A DNA stretch of 64,000 bases, taken from NCBI RefSeq assembly GCF_039645565.1, contig NZ_CP147914.1, positions 1,485,573 to 1,549,572 of the forward strand. The letters are read 5' to 3'. Under the pieces are notes generated by a model, which was not told the origin of the DNA, did no database searches, and saw only the letters and a list, made by a program, of their open reading frames with translations. The stretch comes from Sulfurimonas sp. HSL1-2. GTDB taxonomy: Bacteria > Campylobacterota > Campylobacteria > Campylobacterales > Sulfurimonadaceae. Position numbers and translations under genes: made by a program. Of the stretch, positions 32,806 to 41,980 are shown piece after piece. Positions within the stretch are counted from its first letter, which is position 1; each line of letters opens with the position of its first letter.

Positions 32806-34577
32806 TCAAACTCCTTTTCATTGATGATGGGCAGCGCCTGGTTGCAGCACGCCTCGAACGCCTCGACATCGATACGGCATTTTATCCACATCACTCCGTA
32901 ACTTTCAATCTGCAGTGTCTCCGACGTTACATAGATGTTACTGATGCACTCCGTCGCAGGTAGTTCAAGGTAATCGGGCAGATGGAACCGGACCGTCTCG
33001 CCGCTGAAGTTGTGGACGGCCAGGATATGGCTGTCCAGTTCGCGGCTCTCGCGCTGGAGACAGAAAAGCGACGGGTGCAGATCGAGGAAAATGAACGGCC
33101 CGAAGGGATCGAAGGCCGTCTCGTTGATCCGGATGGAGAGCAGCCGTTTGTAGGCCAGGTAGACCCGGCGCTCCAGCCCGCCCTCCTTCTGCAGCTGCTC
33201 GTCGAGCCAGTTGGAGTTGAACTTCTCGCGGTTGATGGAGCGGTTGATGCCCGTCATCTTGACACCCTCGAGATAGTTGCGCGAACCGAACAGCGAGTGG
33301 AAGTAGATCCCCGGCACTCCGGGCATCGCAAGGGCCACGGCCTGGGTCAGCAGCATCCGCTTCGCCCGGACGGCATCGTCCGCATCCGGCGGTGTGAGCA
33401 GATCGATGTAGCTGCAGTTGAGCTCATAGGGGCTCTGCGTACCGTCGGCATTCGCCCGGTACGAGACCAGGCCGCCCGAACGTTTCGCCGCCGCCTCCAG
33501 GGCCGCGATATCCTCGATGTCAAGGAGCTCGCTCACGGGCCGTAGCCCCACCCCGTCGTGCGAGGCGGTGAAGTTGAAGAAGCAGACCTTGTCGCTGGGC
33601 AGCGTCAGTGTGCGCGCCCAGGCGAGCAGCTTGGCCGGGCTCCCCGTCAGGACCGAATGCGCCAGCAGCGGGGGGAGCGCGAAGTTGTAGACCATCTGTG
33701 CCTCGTCGTCGCCGCTGCCGAAGTAGGAGATGTTCTCCTGGTGCGGCACGTTCGTCTCGGTGATGATGATGACTTCGGGGGCGACCTTGTGCAGCACCTC
33801 CCGCATCAACTGGATCAGTTCGTGGGTCTGCGGGAGGTGGACGCTGGGCGTACCGATCTCCTTCCAGACGAAAGCGATCGCATCCAGCCGCAGCAGCGTC
33901 GCCCCTTTTTCGATGTAGAAGAAGAGCGCGTCGAGCACGGCCAGCAGTACCTTGTAGTTGGCATAGTTGAGGTCGACCTGGTCCCGGCTGAAGGTCGTCC
34001 AGATATAGCGAATCCGCCCCTCGGCGTCTTTGAACTCGTGCAGCAGCGGCGAGGTGCGCGGCCGTACGACGGAACTCAGGTCCTGGGTGGGATCGGCATC
34101 GATAAAAAAGTTCGCATAGTCGGGGTCGCCCTCGAGGTACTTCTTGAACCAGTCGGAGAACTGCGAGACATGGTTGATGACCGCATCGAACATCAGGCGG
34201 AAATGGGTGCCCAGCTGTTCCACCTCGCTCCAGGAGCCGCAGTGCGGGTCGACCGCCTTGTAATCGACCACGGAGAAGCCGTCATCGGAGGAGTAGGGGT
34301 AAAACGGCAGCAGGTGCACCGCGTTGACGAGCCCGTCGATATGCGACACCAGGAAGTCGTTGAGCTCTTTGAGCGGCGGTTCGGGCGGACTCTGCACCTG
34401 GTCGCCGTAGGTAATGAGAATGGCATCTTTCTCGCTGAGGTGATAGTCATAGGAGGTGATCCGTTCGCGGTAGCCGTTGATCAGCTCCCGGATGCCCTTA
34501 TAGGCGTTGTCCGCGTCTTCGGGCGTGTAGAGGACCGTCAAACGCTCCCGTATCGAATGCGGTTCGTACTGGATCAT
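32802..34577 (-). CDS. GH13_18 sugar phosphorylase, likely glucosylglycerate phosphorylase
   Basis: 591 aa. GH13 barrel with the nucleophile in LLRLDAIAFVWKEIG, the acid/base Glu in VIIITETNVPH and FTASHDGVGLRPV. It falls in the sucrose-phosphorylase-like subfamily (GH13_18), which includes glucosylglycerate phosphorylases. The proposed reaction is glucosylglycerate + Pi to glucose-1-phosphate + glycerate; the specificity is inferred from the gpgS, phosphatase and glycerate kinase genes beside it. Starts three bases after gpgS ends. Sucrose or glucosylglycerol are alternatives. Confidence 0.85.
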   Translation of the reverse strand: MIQYEPHSIRERLTVLYTPEDADNAYKGIRELINGYRERITSYDYHLSEKDAILITYGDQVQSPPEPPLKELNDFLVSHIDGLVNAVHLLPFYPYSSDDGFSVVDYKAVDPHCGSWSEVEQLGTHFRLMFDAVINHVSQFSDWFKKYLEGDPDYANFFIDADPTQDLSSVVRPRTSPLLHEFKDAEGRIRYIWTTFSRDQVDLNYANYKVLLAVLDALFFYIEKGATLLRLDAIAFVWKEIGTPSVHLPQTHELIQLMREVLHKVAPEVIIITETNVPHQENISYFGSGDDEAQMVYNFALPPLLAHSVLTGSPAKLLAWARTLTLPSDKVCFFNFTASHDGVGLRPVSELLDIEDIAALEAAAKRSGGLVSYRANADGTQSPYELNCSYIDLLTPPDADDAVRAKRMLLTQAVALAMPGVPGIYFHSLFGSRNYLEGVKMTGINRSINREKFNSNWLDEQLQKEGGLERRVYLAYKRLLSIRINETAFDPFGPFIFLDLHPSLFCLQRESRELDSHILAVHNFSGETVRFHLPDYLELPATECISNIYVTSETLQIESYGVMWIKCRIDVEAFEACCNQALPIINEKEFE

Positions 34578-34580
34578 GCG

Positions 34581-35798
34581 TTACGCCTCCTGCGCATCCA
34601 AGGCGACGGCACGGGCGAACTTCTCCGAGAACTCCGGCAGCACCGATCGGACGGTAATCCACGGGGACATCGACGGTACGCCGAGCGGATTTTCGAAGAA
34701 CTCCTTGGCCGCCTCCTCGATAGCGTCCTGGAAGGCTTCGACGGCGCTGATCTCCTTCTCGCGGTTGTACTCCAGGCCGTTGAGCTTGGAGAGCGCCACG
34801 TACTTGGAGATCTCGAAACGCGACTCCTGGAAATAGGTCGCCAGCAGGGTCTTGAAATGCGACTCGGTAAAGACGATCCCCTCCTGTGCCATCACCCGGA
34901 AGAGCGCCTTGGCGATGTCGCCGGCCATCTTGTAGACGCCGCCGCCCTCCGCCTTGTTGCCGAGGTCCTGGTGCTTATGCTCGTAGGTATCCATGATCTC
35001 CGTCTGGCAGATGCGGCGATTGGAGGTGTTCTTGTAGACCTCGCTGAGCGTCGAGACCTCCAGCCCCCAGGTCGGTGAAATCGCGATCCCGCGCCCCAGC
35101 GAGCGGATAAAGGCGAACTCCCCGGAGAGCGCGTAGCGGAAGCTGTCCATGTACTCGAGGTATCGGTTCGTGCCCATCACCTTCTCCAGGGCATGGATCA
35201 GCGGGGTGTAAAAGAGGCGCGTCACCCTGCCGTGGAGCTTGTTCGTCACCCGGGAGTAGTACCCTTTGTTGAACTCGTAGTCCAGGGCCGGGTGGACGAT
35301 GGGGTAAAAAAGGCGGGCAACGATCTCGCGCGAGTAGTTGACGATGTCGCAGTCGTGCAGGGCAAAGGCGTAGTTCTCCTCCCCCGTCAGGCCGTAACCG
35401 ATCATCGTCCAGACGTTGCGCCCCTTGCCCGGATCTTTCAGGCAGGGGAACCCTTCGCGGGTCAGCTCCGCGTAGAGCTCCTGGATGCGCGGGCCGTCGT
35501 TCCAGAGGATCTCCACTTCGCACGGCAGCTGGACCATCAGTTTTTTGACTTCGAGAAACTGTTCGCGGGTCGCGCGGTCAAGGCCGAGGATGATGCGGTG
35601 CAGGTAGCGGACATGCTTGAGCTCTTCGATGATCGTATGCATCGCCGGGGTCTCGAACTCGCTGTAGAGTGCGGGAAGCAGCAGGACCATTTTGCGGCGT
35701 TCGGACATGTGTTCAAGGTCCTTCTCCATCGCTTCAAGGCTTCTGCCCCCTACCCGTTGCAGTGACGTGATCACCCCGTTTTGAAAAAAGTCAGCCAT
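34581..35798 (-). CDS. gpgS: Glucosyl-3-phosphoglycerate synthase (GT81)
   Basis: 405 aa. Glycosyltransferase 2-like fold: VLLLPALYSEFE, GKGRNVWTMIGYGL (sugar-nucleotide loop), the metal motif LHDCDIVNYSRE, and FNKGYYSRVTNKLHGRVTRLF. It transfers glucose from a nucleotide sugar to 3-phosphoglycerate, the first committed step toward the compatible solute glucosylglycerate. It overlaps the glycerate kinase gene by 8 nt. Mannosyl-3-phosphoglycerate synthesis is the alternative, but the sequence looks like the GpgS group. Confidence 0.88.
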   Translation of the reverse strand: MADFFQNGVITSLQRVGGRSLEAMEKDLEHMSERRKMVLLLPALYSEFETPAMHTIIEELKHVRYLHRIILGLDRATREQFLEVKKLMVQLPCEVEILWNDGPRIQELYAELTREGFPCLKDPGKGRNVWTMIGYGLTGEENYAFALHDCDIVNYSREIVARLFYPIVHPALDYEFNKGYYSRVTNKLHGRVTRLFYTPLIHALEKVMGTNRYLEYMDSFRYALSGEFAFIRSLGRGIAISPTWGLEVSTLSEVYKNTSNRRICQTEIMDTYEHKHQDLGNKAEGGGVYKMAGDIAKALFRVMAQEGIVFTESHFKTLLATYFQESRFEISKYVALSKLNGLEYNREKEISAVEAFQDAIEEAAKEFFENPLGVPSMSPWITVRSVLPEFSEKFARAVALDAQEA

Positions 35799-37074
35799 TT
35801 TCCTCTCCTTTGTAAGCTAATACCACATCCATGACATTGGTGCCGGTGTAGCCGGTCTTGATGAGTGCCGCTTTCTCGGCGAAAAACGTGTTGGAGTCGA
35901 AACGTGCCAGGGCGTCGTCGATCTCCCCGGGAGTGCATTGCCGATAGAGCGCGTCGGAGATGCGGGCCCCGGCCGCATCCGAATTGCCGTCGATCCCGTC
36001 GGTACCGGCACATATGATATCGTAACCGATATTTGTTTTTAAACGTTTCAAACAATGAAGCGCGAAATGCTGGTTCCGTCCCCCTTTTCCGTTGCCCGAG
36101 ACCGTCACCGTCGTTTCGCCGCCCTGCAGCAGCAGGGTACCCGGCGGCAGCATCTCGAAGCGGCGGCAGAATGCCGCGGCCGCTGCTTCGACGTCCCCCT
36201 CGATGGGGGTTTCGACGACCCGGACGTCCCGGCCGTGCTCCACGCCGCAGGCCGCCGCGGCTTCCAGCGCCTGCTTGTTGCTGCCGATCATCAGATGCGT
36301 CACGCCCGGCAGCGGTTCCGTCGGCGTTTCGGCAATGGCACCGCGCTCCCCCTCCGCCAGGACGTCGCGTACCGTGGCAGGGAGCCTCTCAAACAGCCCC
36401 TTCTCCTTCAGCATCGCCGTGACGCCGGCATAGGTGCTGCGGTCGCAGTAGAGCGGGGCCGACCCGATGGTTTCGAGATCGTCCCCGATGACGTCGGAGA
36501 TGACCAGCACGATCACGGTCGCCTTCGTCATCTGCGCCAGCCGCCCCCCTTTGATCATGGAGAGATGCTTGCGCACACTGTTCGTCTCCTCGATGCTGCA
36601 GCCGTTCTCCAGCAGCAGCCTGGTCGTCTCCGCCATCGCTTCCAGCGTCACCGGCGGCTGCGGTTTCTCAATCAGCGCGGAGGTGCCGCCGCTGAGCAGA
36701 AAAAGGATCAGGTCCCCCTCTTCCGCCGCCGCGAACTGCGCCATCAACTGCTCTGCCGCCGCAACGCTCTCTTCGGAAGGGATGGGATGGGTGCTGTGGA
36801 CGTAGCGGCAGTAGCGCAGCGGACGTTCCGCTTCGGGCGTGACGATCACCCCGCCGGCGATGCGTGCCCCCAGAATGCCCTCGCACGCTTCGGCCATCGG
36901 CAGTGCCGCTTTGCCCGCACCGCAAAGGTAGAGGCGGCGGTAGCGTTCCAGGTCGAACTCTCTGTCATCAATGCAGAGCATCCCGTCATGAAGCTGCATC
37001 CGCTCCGGGAGCATCTGCTGCGGCATCACCGCATCGACCGCCGCCTCGAAGAGGGCTGCGAGCTCAGGCAACAC
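35791..37074 (-). CDS. Glycerate 2-kinase (GckA/MOFRL type)
   Basis: 427 aa from a GTG start. N-terminal DUF4147 region with LYLCGAGKAALPMAEA, LFLLSGGTSALIE and NSVRKHLSMIKGGRLA, then a C-terminal MOFRL domain with GKGGRNQHFAL and CAGTDGIDGNSDAAGA. It phosphorylates glycerate to 2-phosphoglycerate. The GTG at 37074 is chosen because CAGGAG lies seven bases ahead and it overlaps the phosphatase stop by only 11 nt; longer starts run deep into that gene. It would return the glycerate released by the phosphorylase to glycolysis. Confidence 0.88.
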   Translation of the reverse strand: MLPELAALFEAAVDAVMPQQMLPERMQLHDGMLCIDDREFDLERYRRLYLCGAGKAALPMAEACEGILGARIAGGVIVTPEAERPLRYCRYVHSTHPIPSEESVAAAEQLMAQFAAAEEGDLILFLLSGGTSALIEKPQPPVTLEAMAETTRLLLENGCSIEETNSVRKHLSMIKGGRLAQMTKATVIVLVISDVIGDDLETIGSAPLYCDRSTYAGVTAMLKEKGLFERLPATVRDVLAEGERGAIAETPTEPLPGVTHLMIGSNKQALEAAAACGVEHGRDVRVVETPIEGDVEAAAAAFCRRFEMLPPGTLLLQGGETTVTVSGNGKGGRNQHFALHCLKRLKTNIGYDIICAGTDGIDGNSDAAGARISDALYRQCTPGEIDDALARFDSNTFFAEKAALIKTGYTGTNVMDVVLAYKGEENG

Positions 37075-37873
37075 CGAAAAGCTCCTGCAAAACGGCATTC
37101 CAGCCTCTGGGCCCCGGATAGGGCGCCTTGATGAGATTGGGCAGGCTGATAGCGGCATAGCTGCCGTCGTGCTTGGGAATAAGCACTGGGATATCGACAC
37201 TCTGCAGCATCGAGAAATCGTTTTCACTGTCTCCCAGCGCGATGGATCTGAAACGGATCCCCGTCGACGCCTCGGCGCGCTCGAGCAGTGCTTCGACCGC
37301 ACTCCCCTTGCTCTGGTTCCGCCCGATAAGATGGTAAAAGCGCCCCCCCTTGGTGATCATGAAACCCTCGGCCGAAACGGCCGCTATCAGGTCATCAAGC
37401 AGGCTCTCGTCTTCCATAATAAAGGGTTCGGAGCAGTAGCGCGTTTTCGCCATCACGGCGCTTTCGCTCTGCAGTCCCGTCCGTTCGGCCACCTCGTCAT
37501 GGTGCATATGCGAAAAACCTCTCAGGCGGAAGCGGGTTTTCAGGTTGTCCAGCAGGTTCGTACAGGCGTCATAGGCCGCCCCGAGGGTAATCACCTCGTA
37601 ATCAGCCTCATGATCTGCGCCGTAAAAGCGGCTGCAGCAACGCGGGATGAAGATCGCCCCGCCGTTCTCCACGATGAAGGGGGCACAGAGTCCCAGTTTC
37701 TCCTGGAGTTTGACGGCTTCAGGCTGCGTTTTGCTGGTCACGAAAACCAGCGGTATCTCTTCACGTATCAGGTAGTCGATCGCGGGCTGCGCCGCCGAAT
37801 GCGAGTAGGTTTCGTGATCAAGCAGTGTGGCATCTAGGTCAGTGAAAACGATGTAGTGCGGCGAATCAGACAT
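37064..37873 (-). CDS. Glucosyl/mannosyl-3-phosphoglycerate phosphatase (HAD, MpgP type)
   Basis: 269 aa. HAD motif I FTDLDATLLD, motif II VFVTSKTQPE, FIVENGGAIFIP and motif IV GDSENDFSML, the signature of the MPGP subfamily (Cof-type cap). With GpgS beside it, the substrate is most likely glucosyl-3-phosphoglycerate, giving glucosylglycerate. First gene of the operon; its start at 37873 faces the divergent HAD gene at 38017 across a 143-base promoter region. Confidence 0.88.
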   Translation of the reverse strand: MSDSPHYIVFTDLDATLLDHETYSHSAAQPAIDYLIREEIPLVFVTSKTQPEAVKLQEKLGLCAPFIVENGGAIFIPRCCSRFYGADHEADYEVITLGAAYDACTNLLDNLKTRFRLRGFSHMHHDEVAERTGLQSESAVMAKTRYCSEPFIMEDESLLDDLIAAVSAEGFMITKGGRFYHLIGRNQSKGSAVEALLERAEASTGIRFRSIALGDSENDFSMLQSVDIPVLIPKHDGSYAAISLPNLIKAPYPGPRGWNAVLQELFGVA

Positions 37874-38016
37874 CCGCTCGGCCTTGCATGTTTGTCATGT
37901 TCCCATTGTAACATCACTGCCGCCGTTATACGCTGGATCCCTGCCTGCTTTTTAGGCATACACAAAGGGCCCCATGGGGTATACTTCAAAAATATCCCGG
38001 GAAAAGAGAACATTTT

Positions 38017-38769
38017 ATGAACACTTCGATCATCAGAGGCGTCCTGTGCGATATCGGCGGTGTGCTTTACGAAGGCGACACCCCCTATCCCGGCGCCGTC
38101 GAAGCAGTCGCGCGGCTCAAAGCGCGCTATCCCGTCCGCTTCCTGACCAACACGACCCAGAAGACGGGTGCGGAAGTGGTCGCAAAACTGCAGCGGATGG
38201 GATTTGCGATCACGGCCTCGGAAGTGATCACCGCCCTGGACGTCACCAAAGCGTACCTTACCGAACGCCAAAGCCGGGCAACCTTCCTCCTCACGGACGC
38301 CGCCGAGGCGTTTTTCGACGACCTGCCCGACGCCCCCTGCCGCTGTGTCGTCGTCGGCGACGCCCAGGAAAACTTCACCTATACACGCTTCAATGAAGCC
38401 TTCCGTACCCTGATGGAAGGCGGCGAGCTCCTTGCCGCGGCGAAAAACCGCTATTTCAAAGACCACGGCGGCCGCCTCAGTATGGATGCCGGCGGCTTCG
38501 TCGCGGCCCTGGAGTACGCGTCGGGGAAAACGGCAACGGTCATCGGCAAACCGAGCAGCGCCTTCTACCGTCTGGCCTGTGCGCAGATGGGCATCACGCC
38601 CGAGGCGGCGGTCATGATCGGCGACGACGTCGAAAGCGATGTCGGCGGTGCGCAGGCGGCGGGCCTGCAGGGCATCCTCGTCGAGACGGGAAAATACGCA
38701 CCCGCCGACCTCGCACGCGGCATCACCCCCGATGCCGTCTTCCCCTCCCTCGCCGCGATCAGCCTCTGA
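38017..38769 (+). CDS. HAD-IIA hydrolase, LHPP-like
   Basis: 250 aa. Motif I is CDIGGVLYEGD, i.e. DIGGVL rather than the common DxDG; the human LHPP group (DISGVL) has the same change. Also FLTNTTQKTG, GKPSSAFY and MIGDDVESDVGGAQAAGL. Members dephosphorylate phosphohistidine, phospholysine or small phosphates. Divergent from the glucosylglycerate operon; the small TIM-barrel-like gene follows 61 bases later. Confidence 0.85.
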   Translation: MNTSIIRGVLCDIGGVLYEGDTPYPGAVEAVARLKARYPVRFLTNTTQKTGAEVVAKLQRMGFAITASEVITALDVTKAYLTERQSRATFLLTDAAEAFFDDLPDAPCRCVVVGDAQENFTYTRFNEAFRTLMEGGELLAAAKNRYFKDHGGRLSMDAGGFVAALEYASGKTATVIGKPSSAFYRLACAQMGITPEAAVMIGDDVESDVGGAQAAGLQGILVETGKYAPADLARGITPDAVFPSLAAISL

Positions 38770-38830
38770 AAAAACCTCGGAACCGGACTTGCATATCCCT
38801 CCTTGCACTAACGAGGAGGAGTTTCTATAT

Positions 38831-39433
38831 ATGACGATTGATGTCAACGTTAAAGCAACCAATGAGGATTTTCTCGACGAGATCGACGAGATCATCGAAG
38901 ATACGATGGTGCAGATCTTTTTTCTGCAGCCCGAAGACGAAGCGGCCCTGGAAAAGGCCAAAGAGGATGCCGAAGCGTACACGGCCCTCTTCTACACCGC
39001 CCCCATTGCCCTGGGCGAGCAGTCGAATGCGAAATGCGTCGGCTACCGCGTCAACAGTGCCGACGAACTGCGTGCGGCGTCCATCGCGGACAAACCGCTC
39101 TTTGTGGATGAAAGCGCTCTTGACGATACCCTCCGCTCCCTGCTGATCGAACGCGGCGACCGGGGGGTCATCCTCAACGCCACGCAGGCGCATGACGACC
39201 TCGAGCAGTTCTTCGTGGCCATCGGCCCCTCCAATGTCGGCGCATTCGACCATGAGGTCCTCGCCGGCCTCTCCATGGACAAGATCATGCTGCAGAGCGG
39301 TTTCCCCGAGCACGGCTTTGACGAGATCTTCCCGGCGGTCAAAACGATCTCGGACGCGATGTTCCGCCCCGAACACAGCATCATCGCCCGGGCGACCAAG
39401 CACGCCCTCGCCCTTGCGGGCCTGAAAAAATAG
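38831..39433 (+). CDS. TatD-like protein lacking metal ligands
   Basis: 200 aa. It looks like a shortened TatD-type TIM barrel (DKIMLQSGFPEHGFDEIFPAVK at the end, where TatD has its LETDaP region, followed by ATKHALALAGL). The HxH and other metal ligands of active TatD nucleases are not visible, so it is probably not a nuclease. ATG 38831 has GAGGAGGAG upstream. Unknown role. Confidence 0.5.
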   Translation: MTIDVNVKATNEDFLDEIDEIIEDTMVQIFFLQPEDEAALEKAKEDAEAYTALFYTAPIALGEQSNAKCVGYRVNSADELRAASIADKPLFVDESALDDTLRSLLIERGDRGVILNATQAHDDLEQFFVAIGPSNVGAFDHEVLAGLSMDKIMLQSGFPEHGFDEIFPAVKTISDAMFRPEHSIIARATKHALALAGLKK

Positions 39434-39448
39434 TCCAAGGAGACAACC

Positions 39449-39883
39449 GTGACCGAAACCACACTGACATGGCTGGCGGCGAACGACTACGACGCCGGGA
39501 ACCTTGACCTTCAGGGCAGCTACGGCAATACCGCCCTGATGAAGGCCGCCCGCGAAGGCAATGCCGCGATCGTGCGCGAACTGCTCGACGCCGGCGCGGA
39601 CATCATGCTCAAGAACGTCGACGGCAATACCGCGCTGTGGCTCTCCTGCTTCGGCGAGAACCCCGAGGTCGTCTCCATGCTCATCGACGCGGGCATCGAG
39701 CTTGATACGGCGAACGTCAACGGCGTCACCTCCCTGATGTACGCCGCTTCCAGCGGCAAAGAGGCGATGGTGAAAATGCTCGTGGACGCGGGTGCCGACG
39801 TCGCCATCAAGAACCCCGACGACTTCACGGCCCTCGACCTCGCCGTCACCCCGAAGATCCTCCGTCTGCTGCGGAAGAAATAA
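39449..39883 (+). CDS. Ankyrin-repeat protein
   Basis: 144 aa from GTG 39449. Three to four ankyrin repeats: GNTALMKAAREGNAAIVRELLDAGADI, GNTALWLSCFGENPEVVSMLIDAGIEL, GVTSLMYAASSGKEAMVKMLVDAGADV, then DDFTALDLA. No signal peptide; a cytoplasmic protein-binding module. It lies 15 nt after the TatD-like gene, probably one operon. Confidence 0.9.
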   Translation: MTETTLTWLAANDYDAGNLDLQGSYGNTALMKAAREGNAAIVRELLDAGADIMLKNVDGNTALWLSCFGENPEVVSMLIDAGIELDTANVNGVTSLMYAASSGKEAMVKMLVDAGADVAIKNPDDFTALDLAVTPKILRLLRKK

Positions 39884-40008
39884 GTCCGGGTGGGGAGGCC
39901 CGCCCGATATCCTGCTTTCCAACTCTCTCTCCATACCAACACGGCGGATACGTCCCGCATAGTATAATAAGCAGTGATAAGTAGAAAAATATCGTTCAGA
40001 GAGACACC

Positions 40009-40638
40009 GTGAAGTACAAGCTCGTCATTTTCGATTTCGACGGTACCCTTGCCGACTCTTTTCCCTTTTTCCTGCACGCCGTCAACGCCCTGGCGGAAAA
40101 ACACCATTTCAGAAAAATAGACCCGGAACAGGTCGAGACCCTGCGGCACTATGATGCGAAACGCATCATCAGGCAGCTCCGTATCCCCTTATGGAAAGTG
40201 CCGATGGTCGCCGCCGTTTTCAGGAAGCGGATGGCACAGAATGTCGGCGATATTCCCATGTTTCCCGCGGTAACGGAAATGCTGCACACCCTGTCGGAAC
40301 AGGGCATCACCCTCAGCCTCGTCACGAGCAACTCGCACGAAAATGTCCTGAAAATCCTGGGAAAGGAAAATACGGGGCTGCTGCGCTACCCGCAATACGG
40401 TACAAGCCTGTTCGGAAAAGCGTCCAAGCTGAAAACCATCCTGCGAAAGAGCGGCCTGGCCGCGGAAGAGGCCATCTATATCGGTGACGAGATCAGGGAC
40501 CTGAACGCCGCACGGGCCGTCAATATGGATTTCGGTGCCGTTACATGGGGGTATACGAAAGGGGATGCCCTGATGGAGCACTCCCCTTCAGCGATGTTCA
40601 ATCGTGTCGGGGAGATTGCGGAGAAGCTGGCGCACTGA
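40009..40638 (+). CDS. HAD hydrolase, phosphoglycolate-phosphatase-like
   Basis: 209 aa from GTG 40009. HAD motif I FDFDGTLADS, motif II LVTSNSHENV, Lys in SLFGKASKLKTIL and motif IV YIGDEIRDLNAA. Shorter cap than Gph. Substrate unknown. A TATAAT at 39963-39968 is a fitting -10. It converges with ald. Confidence 0.88.
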   Translation: MKYKLVIFDFDGTLADSFPFFLHAVNALAEKHHFRKIDPEQVETLRHYDAKRIIRQLRIPLWKVPMVAAVFRKRMAQNVGDIPMFPAVTEMLHTLSEQGITLSLVTSNSHENVLKILGKENTGLLRYPQYGTSLFGKASKLKTILRKSGLAAEEAIYIGDEIRDLNAARAVNMDFGAVTWGYTKGDALMEHSPSAMFNRVGEIAEKLAH

Positions 40639-40673
40639 AATACGCGCTTGCCGTTGGTTCGGGCCCGAAGGCC

Positions 40674-41771
40674 TCACAGCTCGCAGTATTCGAGCCCGTG
40701 CGCTTCGGCGACGGCCAGGTTGGTGAGCTTACCGTCATAGGTATTGAGCGCACTGTGCAGCAGCGGGAACTTCACGTACGCTTCTTCGCCGCCGAATTCC
40801 GCCAGTTTCAGCAGGTAGGGCAGTGTCGCGTTCGTGAGCGCCATTGTCGAGGTGCGCGGGTAGGCCCCCGGCATATTGGCGACGCAGTAGTGCACGACCC
40901 CGTCGACAACGTAGGTCGGTTCGGTGTGTGTCGTCGCCCTGGAGGTTTCGAAACAGCCGCCCTGGTCGATGGAGACGTCGATCAGCACACTGCCCTCCTG
41001 CATGATAGAGAGCATCTCCTTCGTGATCAGCTTCGGGGCCTTTGCCCCCGGGATCAGCACCGTACCGATAACGATGTCCGTCTTCGGCAGCAGCGACTCG
41101 ATGGCGTCGGTCGTACTGTACAAGGTGCTGACGTTGGCAGGAAGCACGTCGTTAAGGTAGTGCAGGCGCGCAAGGTTGATGTCGAGGATCGTCACCTTCG
41201 CCCCCATCCCCGCCGCGACCTGGGCCGCGGAGAGCCCGGCGACACCGCCGCCGAGGATCATGACGTCGGCACGCGGCGTCCCGACAACCCCGCCGGGCAG
41301 GATACCCCGGCCGCCCTGGTAGCGTCCCAGGTAGAAGCCGCCCATGATCGCCGCCATCTTCCCGGCGACCTCACTCATCGGCTCGAGCAGCGGCAGACGG
41401 CGGTCCACCTTGAGCGTCTCGTAGGCGTAGGCCTTGATCTTCTTCTCCAGCAGGAATTTGGTCTGCGCTTCGTCCGCGGCCAGGTGCAGGTAGGTAAAGA
41501 GGGTCTGCCCCTCCTTGAACAGGGGGTACTCCTGCGCGATCGGCTCCTTGACCTTGACAATAAGCTCCGCCGCGTCGAAGACGGCCGCGGCGCCTTCCAG
41601 CAGTTCGGCACCGGCCGCGGCATAGTCATCATCGCTGAAGCCGCTGCCCTCGCCCGCACTGGTCTGCACATAGACCGTATGGCCGTTTTTGACCAGCTCC
41701 TTGACCCCCGAAGGCGTCACCGCCACCCGGTACTCTTCTGTTTTAACTTCTTTTGGCACGCCGATTTTCAT
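40674..41771 (-). CDS. ald: Alanine dehydrogenase
   Basis: 365 aa, full length. N-terminal MKIGVPKEVKTEEYRVAVTP, the NAD fold VMILGGGVAGLSAAQVAAGMGAKVTILDIN, and the catalytic region DVSIDQGGCFETSRATTH. It interconverts alanine with pyruvate plus ammonia using NAD. In a diazotroph it may assimilate or release ammonia. A lone gene with no partner on the strand. Confidence 0.95.
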   Translation of the reverse strand: MKIGVPKEVKTEEYRVAVTPSGVKELVKNGHTVYVQTSAGEGSGFSDDDYAAAGAELLEGAAAVFDAAELIVKVKEPIAQEYPLFKEGQTLFTYLHLAADEAQTKFLLEKKIKAYAYETLKVDRRLPLLEPMSEVAGKMAAIMGGFYLGRYQGGRGILPGGVVGTPRADVMILGGGVAGLSAAQVAAGMGAKVTILDINLARLHYLNDVLPANVSTLYSTTDAIESLLPKTDIVIGTVLIPGAKAPKLITKEMLSIMQEGSVLIDVSIDQGGCFETSRATTHTEPTYVVDGVVHYCVANMPGAYPRTSTMALTNATLPYLLKLAEFGGEEAYVKFPLLHSALNTYDGKLTNLAVAEAHGLEYCEL

Positions 41772-41980
41772 GGGGTCCCCTTTAATGATTAGTGATATGG
41801 GTTTTAACTAAAGGATAAATACTATCAACTACATGCATTAACAGTTCCCAAAAGGGGTCTGCCGCCTGTTTACCGTACTTCCGTACCTTCTCCGTCATCA
41901 ATTTCTTGTGTCGGTAATGTGATATGATATAGCAGATTGAAGCGGAAGGGTCCATTATCAAACGTATATGTCCGTTTTTT

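Noticed and set aside
35791-37302. Longer glycerate kinase starting at 37302
   Set aside because: The extra N-terminal part is Ser/Arg-rich and antiparallel in no way to the kinase family; it lies within the phosphatase gene in another frame. GTG 37074 fits better.
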